Shown here: one piece after another, positions 7,910-17,094 of the stretch
Layout: every line of letters begins with the position of its first letter
Numbering within the stretch: position 1 is the stretch's first letter
Assembly: GCA_900315455.1 (NCBI GenBank)
Contig: OMZE01000026.1
Coordinates: 1 to 55,275 of the forward strand
Direction: 5' to 3'
Source of the DNA: an uncultured Prevotellaceae bacterium
GTDB taxonomy: Bacteria > Bacteroidota > Bacteroidia > Bacteroidales > Bacteroidaceae
DNA: 55,275 bases
Position numbers and translations under genes: made by a program
The notes under the pieces: model-generated
What the model saw: only the letters and a program-made list of their open reading frames with translations
What the model was told of the DNA's origin: nothing
Databases searched by the model: none

Positions 7910-9387
7910 AAAAGTTGACGTTTCTTGCCATGGCTTGCAGCATGTTCATTTCGGTTGAAGCCCAAACATTGAAAGTGAATATAGGTGATGTGACCTATGC
8001 GTTTCCTGCACAACAGACAGGCGACATGTTGTTTGAGTCGGACAATTTGCTGAATATATGTGGGAAATCCTTCGCAATCAGCGAAATAAGCAACATGACA
8101 GTTGACCAAAGTTCGGTAACCGACAATTTCATCGACGTGTCATATGCTGGCAATTCCGCCAAGGTAGTGGTTCCTGGCAACGTGGCCAAGTATCTTACCG
8201 TGAAAGTGGACGGAGGTCATGTGGCAGTTGTCGCAGATCCCAATCTTTCAGAGAAGGTTACCTACCACCTTACCGGCAACACATCAAATGGTTCGTTCTA
8301 TATGTCGGGCGACACGGGCATTACCTTGATGTTGGATGGAGTGACCTTGACCAACCCAGACAGTGCGGCCATTAATATTCAAAATGGTAAAATGATCAAG
8401 GTCAATCTTGTATCAGGCACATCCAATTATCTTTCAGACGGTCTCACCAATGTGGCAAATGATGGCAGCAACGCCCATAATGCTGCTTTCTACATTGACG
8501 GGCACTCATCATGGACAGGAAGTGGCGTACTGACGATAGCAGGCAATGTAAAACACGCCTATTCCTCAGATGAGTACACACTTTTTGAGGATGGACTTGG
8601 TGAAGTGACTGTGAGCAGTGCCATGAGCGACGGCCTTCACATCAACCAATACTTCCAGATGAAAGGAGGCACGGTTACCATTTCTGCTGCTGGCGATGGC
8701 ATCGATGTAGGCGCGAAGAAATCCGACAAGGAAAACAACGGCAACCTTCTGATTGATGGCGGCACACTCACCGTATCTACTACGGGCGATGCCACCAAGG
8801 CCCTGAAATGCGACAACAATATGGTCATAACAGGTGGCACTATCAATGCTTCCACTTCTGGAAACGGCATTTATGAAAGCGATGAGAACGACGTGTCGAG
8901 TTGTGCCTGCGCCAAATGCGACGGTGCCTTCACCATGTCTGCCGGTACACTTACCCTCACCAGCACGGGGTCGGGCGGCAAAGGCATCAACTCCACTGGC
9001 GAAGTGGTTATCAGCGGCGGTACGCTCACAGTCGTCACCACTGGCAGCGTATATGCCTATAACAGCGAACTCGACTCAAAGCCTCATGGTGTGAAGTGCG
9101 ATACAGACATCACGCTTTCGGGTGGTGAGATATTGGTCTGTGCCTCTTCTGACAGTGGTTGTGCTTTCAAGACAGATTTCAACGTATTCACCAATGGTGC
9201 CACGATGATGGGCATCGGCGACAAGGCCACCACTGGTTCTGCCAGTTCCACACACGAAAGCAAGAAATACTCTGGGGTGAAGGTGGTTGGCGGCACAACG
9301 CTTACCTATGACGATGTAAGTTTCCTGATTCCCAGCATTTACAACAACTCCAAAGCAAAGGTTATCGTATCGTCGCCTTCGATGTGA
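7906..9387 (+). CDS. secreted carbohydrate-binding domain protein (Cthe_2159/DUF4353-like)
   Basis: A 493-residue exported protein (signal peptide about 1-20, SVEAQ). An N-terminal module of about 70 residues resembles that of the preceding small protein. From about residue 117 onward the sequence is made of repeating beta-strand turns rich in Gly, Ser, Thr and Asp, such as LMLDGVTLTN, GGTVTISAAGDGIDV, GGTLTVSTTGDATKALK and GGTLTVVTTG, typical of a right-handed beta-helix. This pattern is that of the Cthe_2159 family, whose founding member binds acidic plant polysaccharide such as polygalacturonate with calcium. A cysteine cluster (SSCACAKCDG, about 331-340) is unusual in the repeats. Translation is coupled to the upstream gene. 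No catalytic site is visible. Binding of a plant or host glycan at the cell surface is inferred. Confidence 0.85.
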   Translation: MKKLTFLAMACSMFISVEAQTLKVNIGDVTYAFPAQQTGDMLFESDNLLNICGKSFAISEISNMTVDQSSVTDNFIDVSYAGNSAKVVVPGNVAKYLTVKVDGGHVAVVADPNLSEKVTYHLTGNTSNGSFYMSGDTGITLMLDGVTLTNPDSAAINIQNGKMIKVNLVSGTSNYLSDGLTNVANDGSNAHNAAFYIDGHSSWTGSGVLTIAGNVKHAYSSDEYTLFEDGLGEVTVSSAMSDGLHINQYFQMKGGTVTISAAGDGIDVGAKKSDKENNGNLLIDGGTLTVSTTGDATKALKCDNNMVITGGTINASTSGNGIYESDENDVSSCACAKCDGAFTMSAGTLTLTSTGSGGKGINSTGEVVISGGTLTVVTTGSVYAYNSELDSKPHGVKCDTDITLSGGEILVCASSDSGCAFKTDFNVFTNGATMMGIGDKATTGSASSTHESKKYSGVKVVGGTTLTYDDVSFLIPSIYNNSKAKVIVSSPSM

Positions 9388-9410
9388 TGCCATCCATCTT
9401 ATAAAATGTG

Positions 9411-9460
9411 AAACAAGGTTGTTTCGGTCATCTCACAGTGACATGGAAACAACCTTGTTT
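9411..9460. terminator. bidirectional hairpin between convergent genes
   Basis: The arms 9411-9425 and 9446-9460 are perfectly complementary over 15 bp around a 20-base loop, with T-rich flanks on both strands. The 3' end of the minus-strand gene, including its stop at 9428-9430, lies inside the hairpin, so one arm is also coding sequence. Confidence 0.8.
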
Positions 9461-10258
9461 TACTTCATGCTTGACATGACAGCGCCCATTCTGGCGCAAA
9501 TCCCTCAACACTTCGCTGAGCACCCATTTCAATGTGTCGTTGCCCACTTCTGGCATTACCTTGCCATCTGTCGACGCCACTCTCTTGTATCGGTTGTAGC
9601 CTATATCGAACGTCGTGCCGTATAAATGGCAACTGTTCTCCGAGGTGTTTCGGTTCACCTGCCTCAATTTCTCCAAATCATCCTCACTACGCAGCACGCT
9701 GGTTACGACAAACTGATGGAGGGGAATATGTTTCACGAACAAACTATCAAAGAAATTGCGACCGATGTCGTTGAGCAAAACGGCTGCACGCGGAACCAGA
9801 TAAGGAATGCTCTTCTTTAGCGGGTCGACGTGATAGAACGGACTTGCTGCGATATATACCAACTCCGACTTCCTTTGTTCAGCATCATCCCTGTCGCGTA
9901 CAGTCCTCACACCATACTTCATAGCGTCGACCAAGTGCACATCATTGGAATCAGGAAAAGTCTTGCTATAACTGAGCACACCCAAAATAGGATGCTTGTC
10001 GCCTATGTTATATTCCTTCTTCTCATCTGTTCTTGACAATGGAGTCCAAGAAGAAACACCCATGACCAACGGTTTGTCCACCACGGTATCTGTCTTCATG
10101 ATGCCGGTACTGTCTATTTCGCTGGTAGTCAGCGAGTCAGCAACCTTACCTTCCACGTTTAGTGAACCTGCTATAGAGGGGAATATACATCTGACGAGTG
10201 CCAAGATGATGACAATCACGCCAAAGGCTTCCAAATATAATTTCTGAGGTTTGTTCAT
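9428..10258 (-). CDS. DUF5715-like membrane-anchored protein
   Basis: A 276-residue protein with one N-terminal hydrophobic segment (about residues 9-31), probably a signal anchor that leaves the rest in the periplasm. After a low-complexity Ser/Thr linker, the C-terminal domain contains SYSKTFPDSNDVHL, YLVPRAAVLLNDIG and CHLYGTTFDIGYNRY. The H-x-x-G-T-x-x-D pattern resembles the metal-binding motif of D-Ala-D-Ala carboxypeptidase (M15/VanY)-like folds, and the whole matches the Bacteroidetes DUF5715 family as I remember it. A role in peptidoglycan handling is an inference from that motif. It is transcribed alone from a short-leader promoter at 10279-10286 and its last codons form one arm of the shared terminator. 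Confidence 0.75.
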   Translation of the reverse strand: MNKPQKLYLEAFGVIVIILALVRCIFPSIAGSLNVEGKVADSLTTSEIDSTGIMKTDTVVDKPLVMGVSSWTPLSRTDEKKEYNIGDKHPILGVLSYSKTFPDSNDVHLVDAMKYGVRTVRDRDDAEQRKSELVYIAASPFYHVDPLKKSIPYLVPRAAVLLNDIGRNFFDSLFVKHIPLHQFVVTSVLRSEDDLEKLRQVNRNTSENSCHLYGTTFDIGYNRYKRVASTDGKVMPEVGNDTLKWVLSEVLRDLRQNGRCHVKHEVKQGCFHVTVR

Positions 10259-10278
10259 TGCAAATCACTTTTCAGCGG

Positions 10279-10286
10279 CAAAAATA
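10279..10286 (-). promoter_or_regulatory. -7 promoter box of the DUF5715-like gene
   Basis: The minus strand reads TATTTTTG, a perfect TAnnTTTG match, 20 bases before the ATG at 10258. The leader would be about 13 bases. Confidence 0.55.
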
Positions 10287-10433
10287 CATAAAATAATCGA
10301 GACCATGAACATCTTGTGATTTTTCATGTCGAATTAAGGTGTAGTTGGGAATACTTTGTTGAGAAAAAGACACAAAAACACGGACAGAGTGCATTTTATT
10401 CCACAGATAAGCAGAAATCTCAATTTATTTGAG

Positions 10434-10441
10434 TATTTTTG
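10434..10441 (+). promoter_or_regulatory. -7 promoter box of the phoH operon
   Basis: TATTTTTG matches TAnnTTTG. It lies inside the longest possible phoH frame (open from a TTG at 10429), which argues that translation starts downstream, at 10465. Confidence 0.55.
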
Positions 10442-10464
10442 CATCCAAATTCAAGATAAATACA

Positions 10465-11439
10465 TTGATAGAAAAGCATATCATTCTCGAAGATATCGAC
10501 CCTGTGGCCTTCTATGGTATCAACAATGTTCATCTTTTGATGGTGAAGTCGTTGTTTCCCAAACTGAGGATCATGGCTCGTGGCAACGTCATCAAGGTGC
10601 TCGGCGACAACGAAGAGACCGACCGCTTTGAGGAATGTGTGGAAACCATGCGCAAGCACGTGGAGCGCTTCAACACCATTTCAGATGAAGACATCCTCGA
10701 CATTGTGAAAGGGAGGAAGACAAAAGCCGAAAGCGTGAAAGACGTGCTGCTGTACAGCATCTCTGGCAGACCTATCAAGGGCAGAAGCGAAAACCAACAG
10801 CGACTCATCGACAACTTTGACGCCAACGACATGGTGTTTGCCGAAGGGCCTGCAGGAACAGGAAAGACCTATCTTAGCATAGCCCTTGCCGTGAGGGCGT
10901 TGAAGGAGAAGAATGCCAAGAAAATCATCCTCAGTCGTCCTGCCGTGGAGGCTGGAGAGAAACTTGGTTTCCTGCCTGGCGACATGAAAGACAAAATTGA
11001 CCCATATCTTCAGCCCCTCTACGATGCCTTGGAAGACATGATACCACCTGTAAAGTTGCAAGACATGATCGACAAGCGCATTATCCAGATTGCTCCGCTG
11101 GCATTCATGCGCGGCCGAACACTTAGCGACGCCGTGGTCATCCTGGATGAAGCCCAGAACACCACACCTGCCCAAATCCGGATGTTCCTTACCCGCATGG
11201 GTTGGAATACCAAGATGATTATTACCGGCGACCTTACCCAAATAGACTTGCCACGCGGACAACGCAGCGGCCTTGGAGAGGCCATGCAACTTTTGCAGGA
11301 TATTGAAGGCATCAGTTTCGTCAGGATGGAGAAAAAGGACATCGTTCGCCACAAATTGGTGACTCGGATTGTCAATGCCTACGAAAGTGCAGACAAGAAA
11401 GCATTAGAAGACAACCAACTCAATAAAAGACAGCAATGA
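10465..11439 (+). CDS. PhoH family ATPase
   Basis: A 324-residue cytosolic PhoH-like P-loop ATPase. The N-terminal KH-like region (about 1-95, with [19 protein letters not shown]) precedes the ATPase domain: Walker A GPAGTGKT at residues 128-135, a conserved [17 protein letters not shown] segment and Walker [11 protein letters not shown]. PhoH proteins of this form are linked to RNA metabolism; the exact substrate is unsettled. The start is a TTG giving [13 protein letters not shown], favoured because the promoter box lies at 10434-10441; the frame is open back to a TTG at 10429. The stop overlaps purC by 4 bases (ATGA), so the two are translationally coupled at the head of a long operon. Confidence 0.9.
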   Translation: MIEKHIILEDIDPVAFYGINNVHLLMVKSLFPKLRIMARGNVIKVLGDNEETDRFEECVETMRKHVERFNTISDEDILDIVKGRKTKAESVKDVLLYSISGRPIKGRSENQQRLIDNFDANDMVFAEGPAGTGKTYLSIALAVRALKEKNAKKIILSRPAVEAGEKLGFLPGDMKDKIDPYLQPLYDALEDMIPPVKLQDMIDKRIIQIAPLAFMRGRTLSDAVVILDEAQNTTPAQIRMFLTRMGWNTKMIITGDLTQIDLPRGQRSGLGEAMQLLQDIEGISFVRMEKKDIVRHKLVTRIVNAYESADKKALEDNQLNKRQQ

Positions 11440-12386
11440 AAGCATTAACAAAGACTGATTTCAGATTTAAGGGACAGAAAAGTGTTTATCATGGTAAAGT
11501 GCGTGACGTGTATGATATCAATGATGATTTGCTCGTCATGGTAGCCACTGACAGGATTTCTGCATTCGACGTGATTCTTCCCCAAGGCATCCCTTACAAG
11601 GGACAAGTACTCAATCAGATTGCCGCCAAATTCCTCGATATTACCAGCGACATCTGCCCCAACTGGAAATTGGCCACCCCCGACCCCATGGTGACTGTTG
11701 GTCTGAAGTGCGAAGGCTTCAGGGTGGAAATGATTATACGCTCTATCCTCACGGGTTCGGCATGGCGGGCTTACAAGGAGGGTTGCCGTGAGTTGTGCGG
11801 AGTTGCCCTTCCCGATGGAATGGTTGAAAACCAGCGTTTCCCAGAACCCATCATCACTCCCACCACAAAGGCTGATGAGGGACACGACATGAACATCTCA
11901 CGCGAGGAAATCATTGCCCAGGGACTGGTCTCTGCTGAAGATTACGCTGTGATGGAAGATTACACCAGGAAATTGTTTGCCCGAGGACAGGAAACCGCAG
12001 CCAGCCATGGCTTGATATTGGTGGATACGAAATATGAGTTCGGCAAACGCGACGGCAAAGTATATCTCATCGACGAAATCCACACCCCCGACAGCAGCCG
12101 CTATTTCTACTCTGAAGGCTACATGGAAAACCTGGAGAAAGGGTTGCCACAGCGTCAACTCTCCAAGGAATTCGTTCGCCAATGGCTTATCGACCATAAC
12201 TTCATGAACGAGCCAGGTCAGACCATGCCTGAGATTACCGAAGAGTATGCTGCCTCGGTGAGCGACCGTTATATTGAACTCTATGAGCACATCACCGGTG
12301 AGAAGTTCGTCAAGACCGAGGATGAGGGCGACCTGCTTGCCCGTATTGAAAACAACGTGAACGAATACCTTGCCTCTATTAAATAA
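11436..12386 (+). CDS. purC: phosphoribosylaminoimidazole-succinocarboxamide synthase (SAICAR synthetase)
   Basis: A 316-residue enzyme that joins CAIR and aspartate using ATP to form SAICAR in purine synthesis. Family motifs are clear: [11 protein letters not shown] near the start, [30 protein letters not shown], then [11 protein letters not shown] and [13 protein letters not shown] around the ATP site. The length is that of the longer SAICAR synthetases. It overlaps phoH by 4 bases and menG by 1, so expression is tightly coupled. Together with purM (13906) it puts two de novo purine steps in this operon. Confidence 0.97.
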   Translation: MKALTKTDFRFKGQKSVYHGKVRDVYDINDDLLVMVATDRISAFDVILPQGIPYKGQVLNQIAAKFLDITSDICPNWKLATPDPMVTVGLKCEGFRVEMIIRSILTGSAWRAYKEGCRELCGVALPDGMVENQRFPEPIITPTTKADEGHDMNISREEIIAQGLVSAEDYAVMEDYTRKLFARGQETAASHGLILVDTKYEFGKRDGKVYLIDEIHTPDSSRYFYSEGYMENLEKGLPQRQLSKEFVRQWLIDHNFMNEPGQTMPEITEEYAASVSDRYIELYEHITGEKFVKTEDEGDLLARIENNVNEYLASIK

Positions 12387-13120
12387 TGTATAGGCAGGAG
12401 CAGATAAAACCCTATGATGATGTATCGGGAAAAGGTGAACAAGTTGAGAAAATGTTCGACAACATCGCTTCCCGCTATGACACGCTCAACCATTGGATGT
12501 CGTTTGATATCGACAAGAGATGGCGGAGAAATGCCATCATGCAATTAGGGAAATACCATCCTGGCGAAATACTTGACATTGCCACGGGGACAGGCGACTT
12601 TGCCATCATGACCGCGAAATTGTTGCACCCGAAACGCCTGATTGGTGCCGACATCTCCGAGGGGATGATGGAAGTGGGGCGACAGAAAGTGGCAGAAAAT
12701 GGACTTTCCGATGTGATATCATTCACCAAGGAAGACTGCATGAACCTGTCGTTTGCCGATGATAGTTTTGATGCCGTGACGGCTGCTTTCGGAATAAGGA
12801 ATTTTGCCAACCTGGAGAAGGGCCTTTCAGAAATGTGTAGGGTATTGCGAAAGGGAGGTCATCTGTGTGTGATAGAACTCACCCACCCTGTCCGTTTCCC
12901 CATGAAACAACTGTTCAAGATCTATTCACATACCATTCTTCCCACTTATGGGCGCTTGATATCCAAAGACAAGAAGGCTTACGATTATCTCACCGCCACC
13001 ATTGAAGCATTTCCTCAAGGTGAAGCCATGATGGACATCCTCAGCAGGGCTGGTTTTCATTCCTCTTCTTTCAAGCGGATGACATGCGGGATATGTACGT
13101 TGTATATGGCAGACAAATAA
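12386..13120 (+). CDS. menG: demethylmenaquinone methyltransferase (UbiE/MenG)
   Basis: A 244-residue class I SAM-dependent methyltransferase catalysing the last step of menaquinone synthesis; the anaerobic Bacteroidales use menaquinone and not ubiquinone. The family signature [17 protein letters not shown] is at residues 25-41. The SAM-binding motif [13 protein letters not shown] and the later motifs [12 protein letters not shown] and ELTHPV match UbiE/MenG. Its ATG shares a base with the purC stop. The C-terminal [17 protein letters not shown] is the usual family end. Confidence 0.96.
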   Translation: MYRQEQIKPYDDVSGKGEQVEKMFDNIASRYDTLNHWMSFDIDKRWRRNAIMQLGKYHPGEILDIATGTGDFAIMTAKLLHPKRLIGADISEGMMEVGRQKVAENGLSDVISFTKEDCMNLSFADDSFDAVTAAFGIRNFANLEKGLSEMCRVLRKGGHLCVIELTHPVRFPMKQLFKIYSHTILPTYGRLISKDKKAYDYLTATIEAFPQGEAMMDILSRAGFHSSSFKRMTCGICTLYMADK

Positions 13121-13142
13121 CACGACAATAACTAATATAGAT

Positions 13143-13886
13143 ATGGAAAAATATGGTTTGATAGGCTATCCTCTGGGGCATTCCTTCTCTATAGGGTATT
13201 TCAACGAGAAATTCCAGAACGAAGGGATAGATGCCGAATATGTGAATTTCGAAATCCCCCAGATAAATATGCTTCCCGAGGTGATCGCCTCAAATCCCGA
13301 CTTGGTGGGGCTGAATGTGACCATACCCTACAAGGAAAAGGTTATCAGTTATCTTGACCATGTGAGTCCGGAAGCCCGTGCCATCGGGGCAGTGAACGTG
13401 ATACGCATCATCCACAAAGGAAAGAATGTGATTCTAAAAGGATACAACAGCGATGTCATTGGCTTCACCCAGAGTATAGAACCCCGATTGGAAACCTATC
13501 ATAAGAAAGCCCTAATCCTTGGTACCGGAGGTGCATCAAAAGCCATCAACTTCGGATTGAAATCCCTGGGATTGGAGACTGTTTTCGTAAGCCGATATGA
13601 GCGTCCGGGAACCATCCAATACGAAAAACTCACTCCCGAAGACATCAAGGAATACAATGTGATCGTGAACTGCACCCCATGTGGCATGTACCCACATACC
13701 AATAAATGTCCCAATTTGCCCTACGAGGCGATGGACAGCCATACGTTGCTTTACGACCTCATCTACAATCCTGATGAGACGCTGTTCTTGTATAAGGGAA
13801 AGCAGCAAGGTGCGACGGTTGTCAATGGTCTCGAGATGCTGTTATTGCAAGCATTTGCCAGTTGGGAGTTCTGGCATGAATTATAA
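13143..13886 (+). CDS. aroE: shikimate dehydrogenase
   Basis: A 247-residue enzyme reducing 3-dehydroshikimate to shikimate with NADPH in aromatic amino acid synthesis. The substrate site is visible as YPLGHSFS and NVTIPYKEKV with the catalytic Lys, followed by GAVNVI and NSD. The nucleotide-binding loop is LGTGGASKA and NCTPCGMYP marks the C-terminal half. It is slightly short but complete. It lies 22 bases after menG and 19 before purM in the same transcription unit. Confidence 0.95.
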   Translation: MEKYGLIGYPLGHSFSIGYFNEKFQNEGIDAEYVNFEIPQINMLPEVIASNPDLVGLNVTIPYKEKVISYLDHVSPEARAIGAVNVIRIIHKGKNVILKGYNSDVIGFTQSIEPRLETYHKKALILGTGGASKAINFGLKSLGLETVFVSRYERPGTIQYEKLTPEDIKEYNVIVNCTPCGMYPHTNKCPNLPYEAMDSHTLLYDLIYNPDETLFLYKGKQQGATVVNGLEMLLLQAFASWEFWHEL

Positions 13887-13905
13887 ACGTGACATCACTT
13901 ACAAC

Positions 13906-15075
13906 ATGAACAATACCAATCGATATATGCAACGCGGTGTTTCTGCCGCCAAAGAAGATGTGCACAATGCCATCAAGAACATCGACAAAGGCCTCTTCCC
14001 TCAAGCATTCTGCAAAATCATTCCCGACGTGCTGGGCGGCGCCCCCGATTATTGCAACATCATGCACGCTGATGGGGCCGGCACGAAATCGTCGTTGGCA
14101 TACATTTACTGGAAAGAGACCGGCGACATTAGCGTGTGGAAAGGCATTGCCCAAGATGCCATCGTGATGAACACCGACGACCTGCTGTGTGTGGGAGCCG
14201 TCGACAACATTCTTGTCTCCAGCACTATCGGACGCAACAAGAACCTTGTTCCCGGTGAAGTCATCTCTGCCATCATCAACGGCACCGATGAGTTGCTGGC
14301 AGAGATGAGGGAAATGGGAATAGGCATCTATCCTACAGGAGGTGAGACTGCCGACGTTGGCGACCTCGTGCGTACAATCATCGTTGACTCTACTGTAACC
14401 TGTCGCATGAAAAGGAGCGACGTCATCGACAACGCCAACATCCGTCCCGGTGACGTCATCGTAGGTCTGTCGTCTACCGGACAAGCCACGTATGAAAAGA
14501 ACTACAATGGCGGGATGGGCAGCAACGGGCTCACTTCTGCCCGTCATGACATGTTTGCCAAATACCTAGCCACTCGCTATCCTGAAAGTTTCGACCACGA
14601 CGTGCCCAGCGATTTGGTGTATAGCGGAAAGTACCAACTCACCGACACCGTTAAGGATACCCCCCTGGATGCTGGAAAACTTGTCCTCTCCCCCACCCGC
14701 ACTTATGCCCCAGTGATCAAGCGTCTGCTTGATGAGATGCGCGGTGATATCCACGGCATGGTACACTGCACCGGCGGCGCACAGACCAAAGTGCTGCATT
14801 TCGTCAACGACAACTGCCGCGTGATAAAAGACAACATGTTTCCCGTTCCACCACTGTTTCATGCTATCCACGACTGTTCGGGTACCGACTGGCGCGAGAT
14901 GTACCAAGTATTCAACATGGGGCACCGAATGGAAATATATGTCTCTCCAGAAAAAGCCGAAAAGGTCATTGCCCTCTCCAAGAGTTTCAATATCGATGCC
15001 CAGGTCGTGGGACATATCGAAGAAGGCCCCCGCTCATTGACCATACTGAGTGAATTTGGCCAATTTGAATACTGA
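13906..15075 (+). CDS. purM: phosphoribosylformylglycinamidine cyclo-ligase (AIR synthase)
   Basis: A 389-residue PurM of the longer Bacteroidetes form, which closes the imidazole ring to make AIR with ATP. It begins NNTNRYMQRGVSAAKEDVHNAI. HADGAGTKSSLAY and DDLLCVGA form the ATP and metal site; GIYPTGGETADVGDLV and GLSSTGQATYE are further PurM blocks. Two in-frame ATGs exist, at 13876 (overlapping aroE) and 13906. The second is preferred because family members start just before the RYxxRGVSA motif. The gap to prfA is 66 bases. Confidence 0.93.
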   Translation: MNNTNRYMQRGVSAAKEDVHNAIKNIDKGLFPQAFCKIIPDVLGGAPDYCNIMHADGAGTKSSLAYIYWKETGDISVWKGIAQDAIVMNTDDLLCVGAVDNILVSSTIGRNKNLVPGEVISAIINGTDELLAEMREMGIGIYPTGGETADVGDLVRTIIVDSTVTCRMKRSDVIDNANIRPGDVIVGLSSTGQATYEKNYNGGMGSNGLTSARHDMFAKYLATRYPESFDHDVPSDLVYSGKYQLTDTVKDTPLDAGKLVLSPTRTYAPVIKRLLDEMRGDIHGMVHCTGGAQTKVLHFVNDNCRVIKDNMFPVPPLFHAIHDCSGTDWREMYQVFNMGHRMEIYVSPEKAEKVIALSKSFNIDAQVVGHIEEGPRSLTILSEFGQFEY

Positions 15076-15141
15076 TGTCCTCGCCCTCAAGGCATATGTC
15101 ATCGAAGAGTTCAGAATCATCATCAAAATACATACATAATA

Positions 15142-16257
15142 ATGGCAGAATCTACCAATAGCATTCTTCAGAAACTTGACGGTCTGGAGGCTCGCTTCGA
15201 AGAGGTGTCGACCCTTATAACCGACCCCGATGTGATAGCAGACCAGAACCGTTTTGTAAAACTTACAAAAGAGTATAAAGACTTGGGCGACATCATGGAT
15301 GCCCGTAAAAGATACATCGCATGCCTTAACAACATCAAGGAAGCAAAAGATATCCTCGCCAACGAAGATGACCCGGAGATGAAGGAAATGGCACGAGAGG
15401 AACTCACGTTGAACGAGGCCTTACAACCCCAACTCGAGGAAGAAATCAAAATTGCCCTCATTCCGAAAGACCCCGAAGACGCCAAGAACGTACAGATGGA
15501 AATCCGTGCCGGTACGGGTGGCGACGAGGCATGTCTCTTCGCCGGCGACCTCTTCAAGATGTACAAGAATTTCTGCGACTCCAAAGGCTGGCAACTCTCC
15601 ATCACCAGCGTTTCAGAAGGTGCTGTGGGAGGATATAAGGAGATTGACTTCGCTGTCAGTGGCACCGACGTCTACGGCACACTGAAGTATGAGTCGGGCG
15701 TTCACCGTGTGCAGCGTGTGCCTGCCACGGAGACACAAGGACGAATGCATACTTCTGCCGCCACAGTGGCAGTATTGCCCGAGGCCGACAAGTTCGAAGT
15801 CCATATCAATGAAGGAGAAATCAAATGGGATACCTTCCGGTCGAGTGGTGCCGGCGGGCAGAATGTCAACAAGGTGGAATCGGGTGTCCGTCTGAGATAT
15901 ATGTGGAAGAACCCGAATACGGGCGAGACGGAGGAAATCCTCATTGAATGCACAGAGACACGCGACCAGCCCAAGAACAAAGAACGTGCACTCTCACGTC
16001 TCTATACGTTCATATACGACAAGGAGCACCAAAAGTATATCGACGACATCGCATCACGACGCAAGAGTCTGGTATCCACGGGCGACAGGTCGGCCAAGAT
16101 CCGCACCTATAACTTCCCTCAAGGAAGGGTTACCGACCATCGCATAGGTTTCACCACCCACGACCTTCAAGGATTTCTCGGTGGTAACATCCAAAGTATG
16201 ATAGACGCGCTCACCGTAGCGGAGAATGCAGAGCGAATGAAAGAAAACGAATTATAA
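15142..16257 (+). CDS. prfA: peptide chain release factor 1
   Basis: A 371-residue class I release factor that recognises UAA and UAG and triggers peptidyl-tRNA hydrolysis on the ribosome. The catalytic GGQ is at residues 238-240 within SSGAGGQNVNKVES. The stop-codon recognition tripeptide is PAT (195-197), the P-x-T form of RF1 and not the SPF of RF2. There is no programmed frameshift, which also separates it from prfB. It lies 9 bases before pyrF. Confidence 0.97.
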   Translation: MAESTNSILQKLDGLEARFEEVSTLITDPDVIADQNRFVKLTKEYKDLGDIMDARKRYIACLNNIKEAKDILANEDDPEMKEMAREELTLNEALQPQLEEEIKIALIPKDPEDAKNVQMEIRAGTGGDEACLFAGDLFKMYKNFCDSKGWQLSITSVSEGAVGGYKEIDFAVSGTDVYGTLKYESGVHRVQRVPATETQGRMHTSAATVAVLPEADKFEVHINEGEIKWDTFRSSGAGGQNVNKVESGVRLRYMWKNPNTGETEEILIECTETRDQPKNKERALSRLYTFIYDKEHQKYIDDIASRRKSLVSTGDRSAKIRTYNFPQGRVTDHRIGFTTHDLQGFLGGNIQSMIDALTVAENAERMKENEL

Positions 16258-16266
16258 TCTCTCGCC

Positions 16267-17094
16267 ATGGACAAGCAACAGTTAATAGAACAAATACGCG
16301 AGAAAAAGTCATTTCTCTGCGTGGGACTCGATACCGACATCAAGAAGATTCCCAAGCATCTCGTTGATGCTGAAGATCCCATCTTCGCGTTCAACAAAGC
16401 CATCATCGATGCCACTGCCCCATATTGTGTGGCCTACAAGCCCAACCTCGCCTTTTACGAAAGCCGGGGCATCAGCGGCATGATGGCCTATGAACATACC
16501 GTAAGATATTTGAGGAAATATTATCCTCAGCAGTTTATCATAGCAGATGCCAAAAGGGGCGATATCGGCAACACTTCAGCCATGTATGCCCGCACGTTTT
16601 TCGAGGAATACGATGTCGATGCCCTCACCGTGGCCCCCTATATGGGTGAAGACAGCGTAGGGCCATTCCTTGAATACGAGGGTAAGTGGGTCATCCTGTT
16701 GGCACTGACCAGCAATCCCGGTTCCAAGGACTTCCAACTTTTCTCCGATTCTCAGGGACAGCGTCTCTTTGAACAAGTCATCACCAAGTCACAACAATGG
16801 GCAGGTCCCGAAAAGATGATGTATGTTGTGGGAGCCACCCGTGGAGAGAAGTTCAAGGATATCCGCCGTCTTGCCCCCCATCATTTCCTGCTCGTGCCTG
16901 GAGTTGGTGCACAGGGCGGCAGTCTGGAAGAAGTCTGCAAGTACGGCATGAACGAGGAATGCGGTTTATTGGTAAACTCCTCAAGAGGTATCATCTATGC
17001 CAGTCAAGGTGAGGATTTTGCAGAGGCTGCGGCACAGAGTGCACGTCAACTGCAACTCCAGATGAAGGAAATTCTAGAGAAATCTGGCCTGTAA
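16267..17094 (+). CDS. pyrF: orotidine 5'-phosphate decarboxylase (type 2)
   Basis: A 275-residue enzyme converting OMP to UMP, the last step of de novo pyrimidine synthesis. [14 protein letters not shown] at the start and [16 protein letters not shown] (catalytic Lys96 and Asp99) are diagnostic of the longer type 2 family found in Bacteroidetes, actinobacteria and myxobacteria. [10 protein letters not shown] binds phosphate. The stop at 17092-17094 is followed directly by the ATG of the next gene, with no spacer. Confidence 0.96.
   Translation: MDKQQLIEQIREKKSFLCVGLDTDIKKIPKHLVDAEDPIFAFNKAIIDATAPYCVAYKPNLAFYESRGISGMMAYEHTVRYLRKYYPQQFIIADAKRGDIGNTSAMYARTFFEEYDVDALTVAPYMGEDSVGPFLEYEGKWVILLALTSNPGSKDFQLFSDSQGQRLFEQVITKSQQWAGPEKMMYVVGATRGEKFKDIRRLAPHHFLLVPGVGAQGGSLEEVCKYGMNEECGLLVNSSRGIIYASQGEDFAEAAAQSARQLQLQMKEILEKSGL

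Noticed and set aside
10429-10464. Longer phoH start at 10429
   Set aside because: It would include the promoter box at 10434-10441; family N-termini fit [10 protein letters not shown] from 10465.
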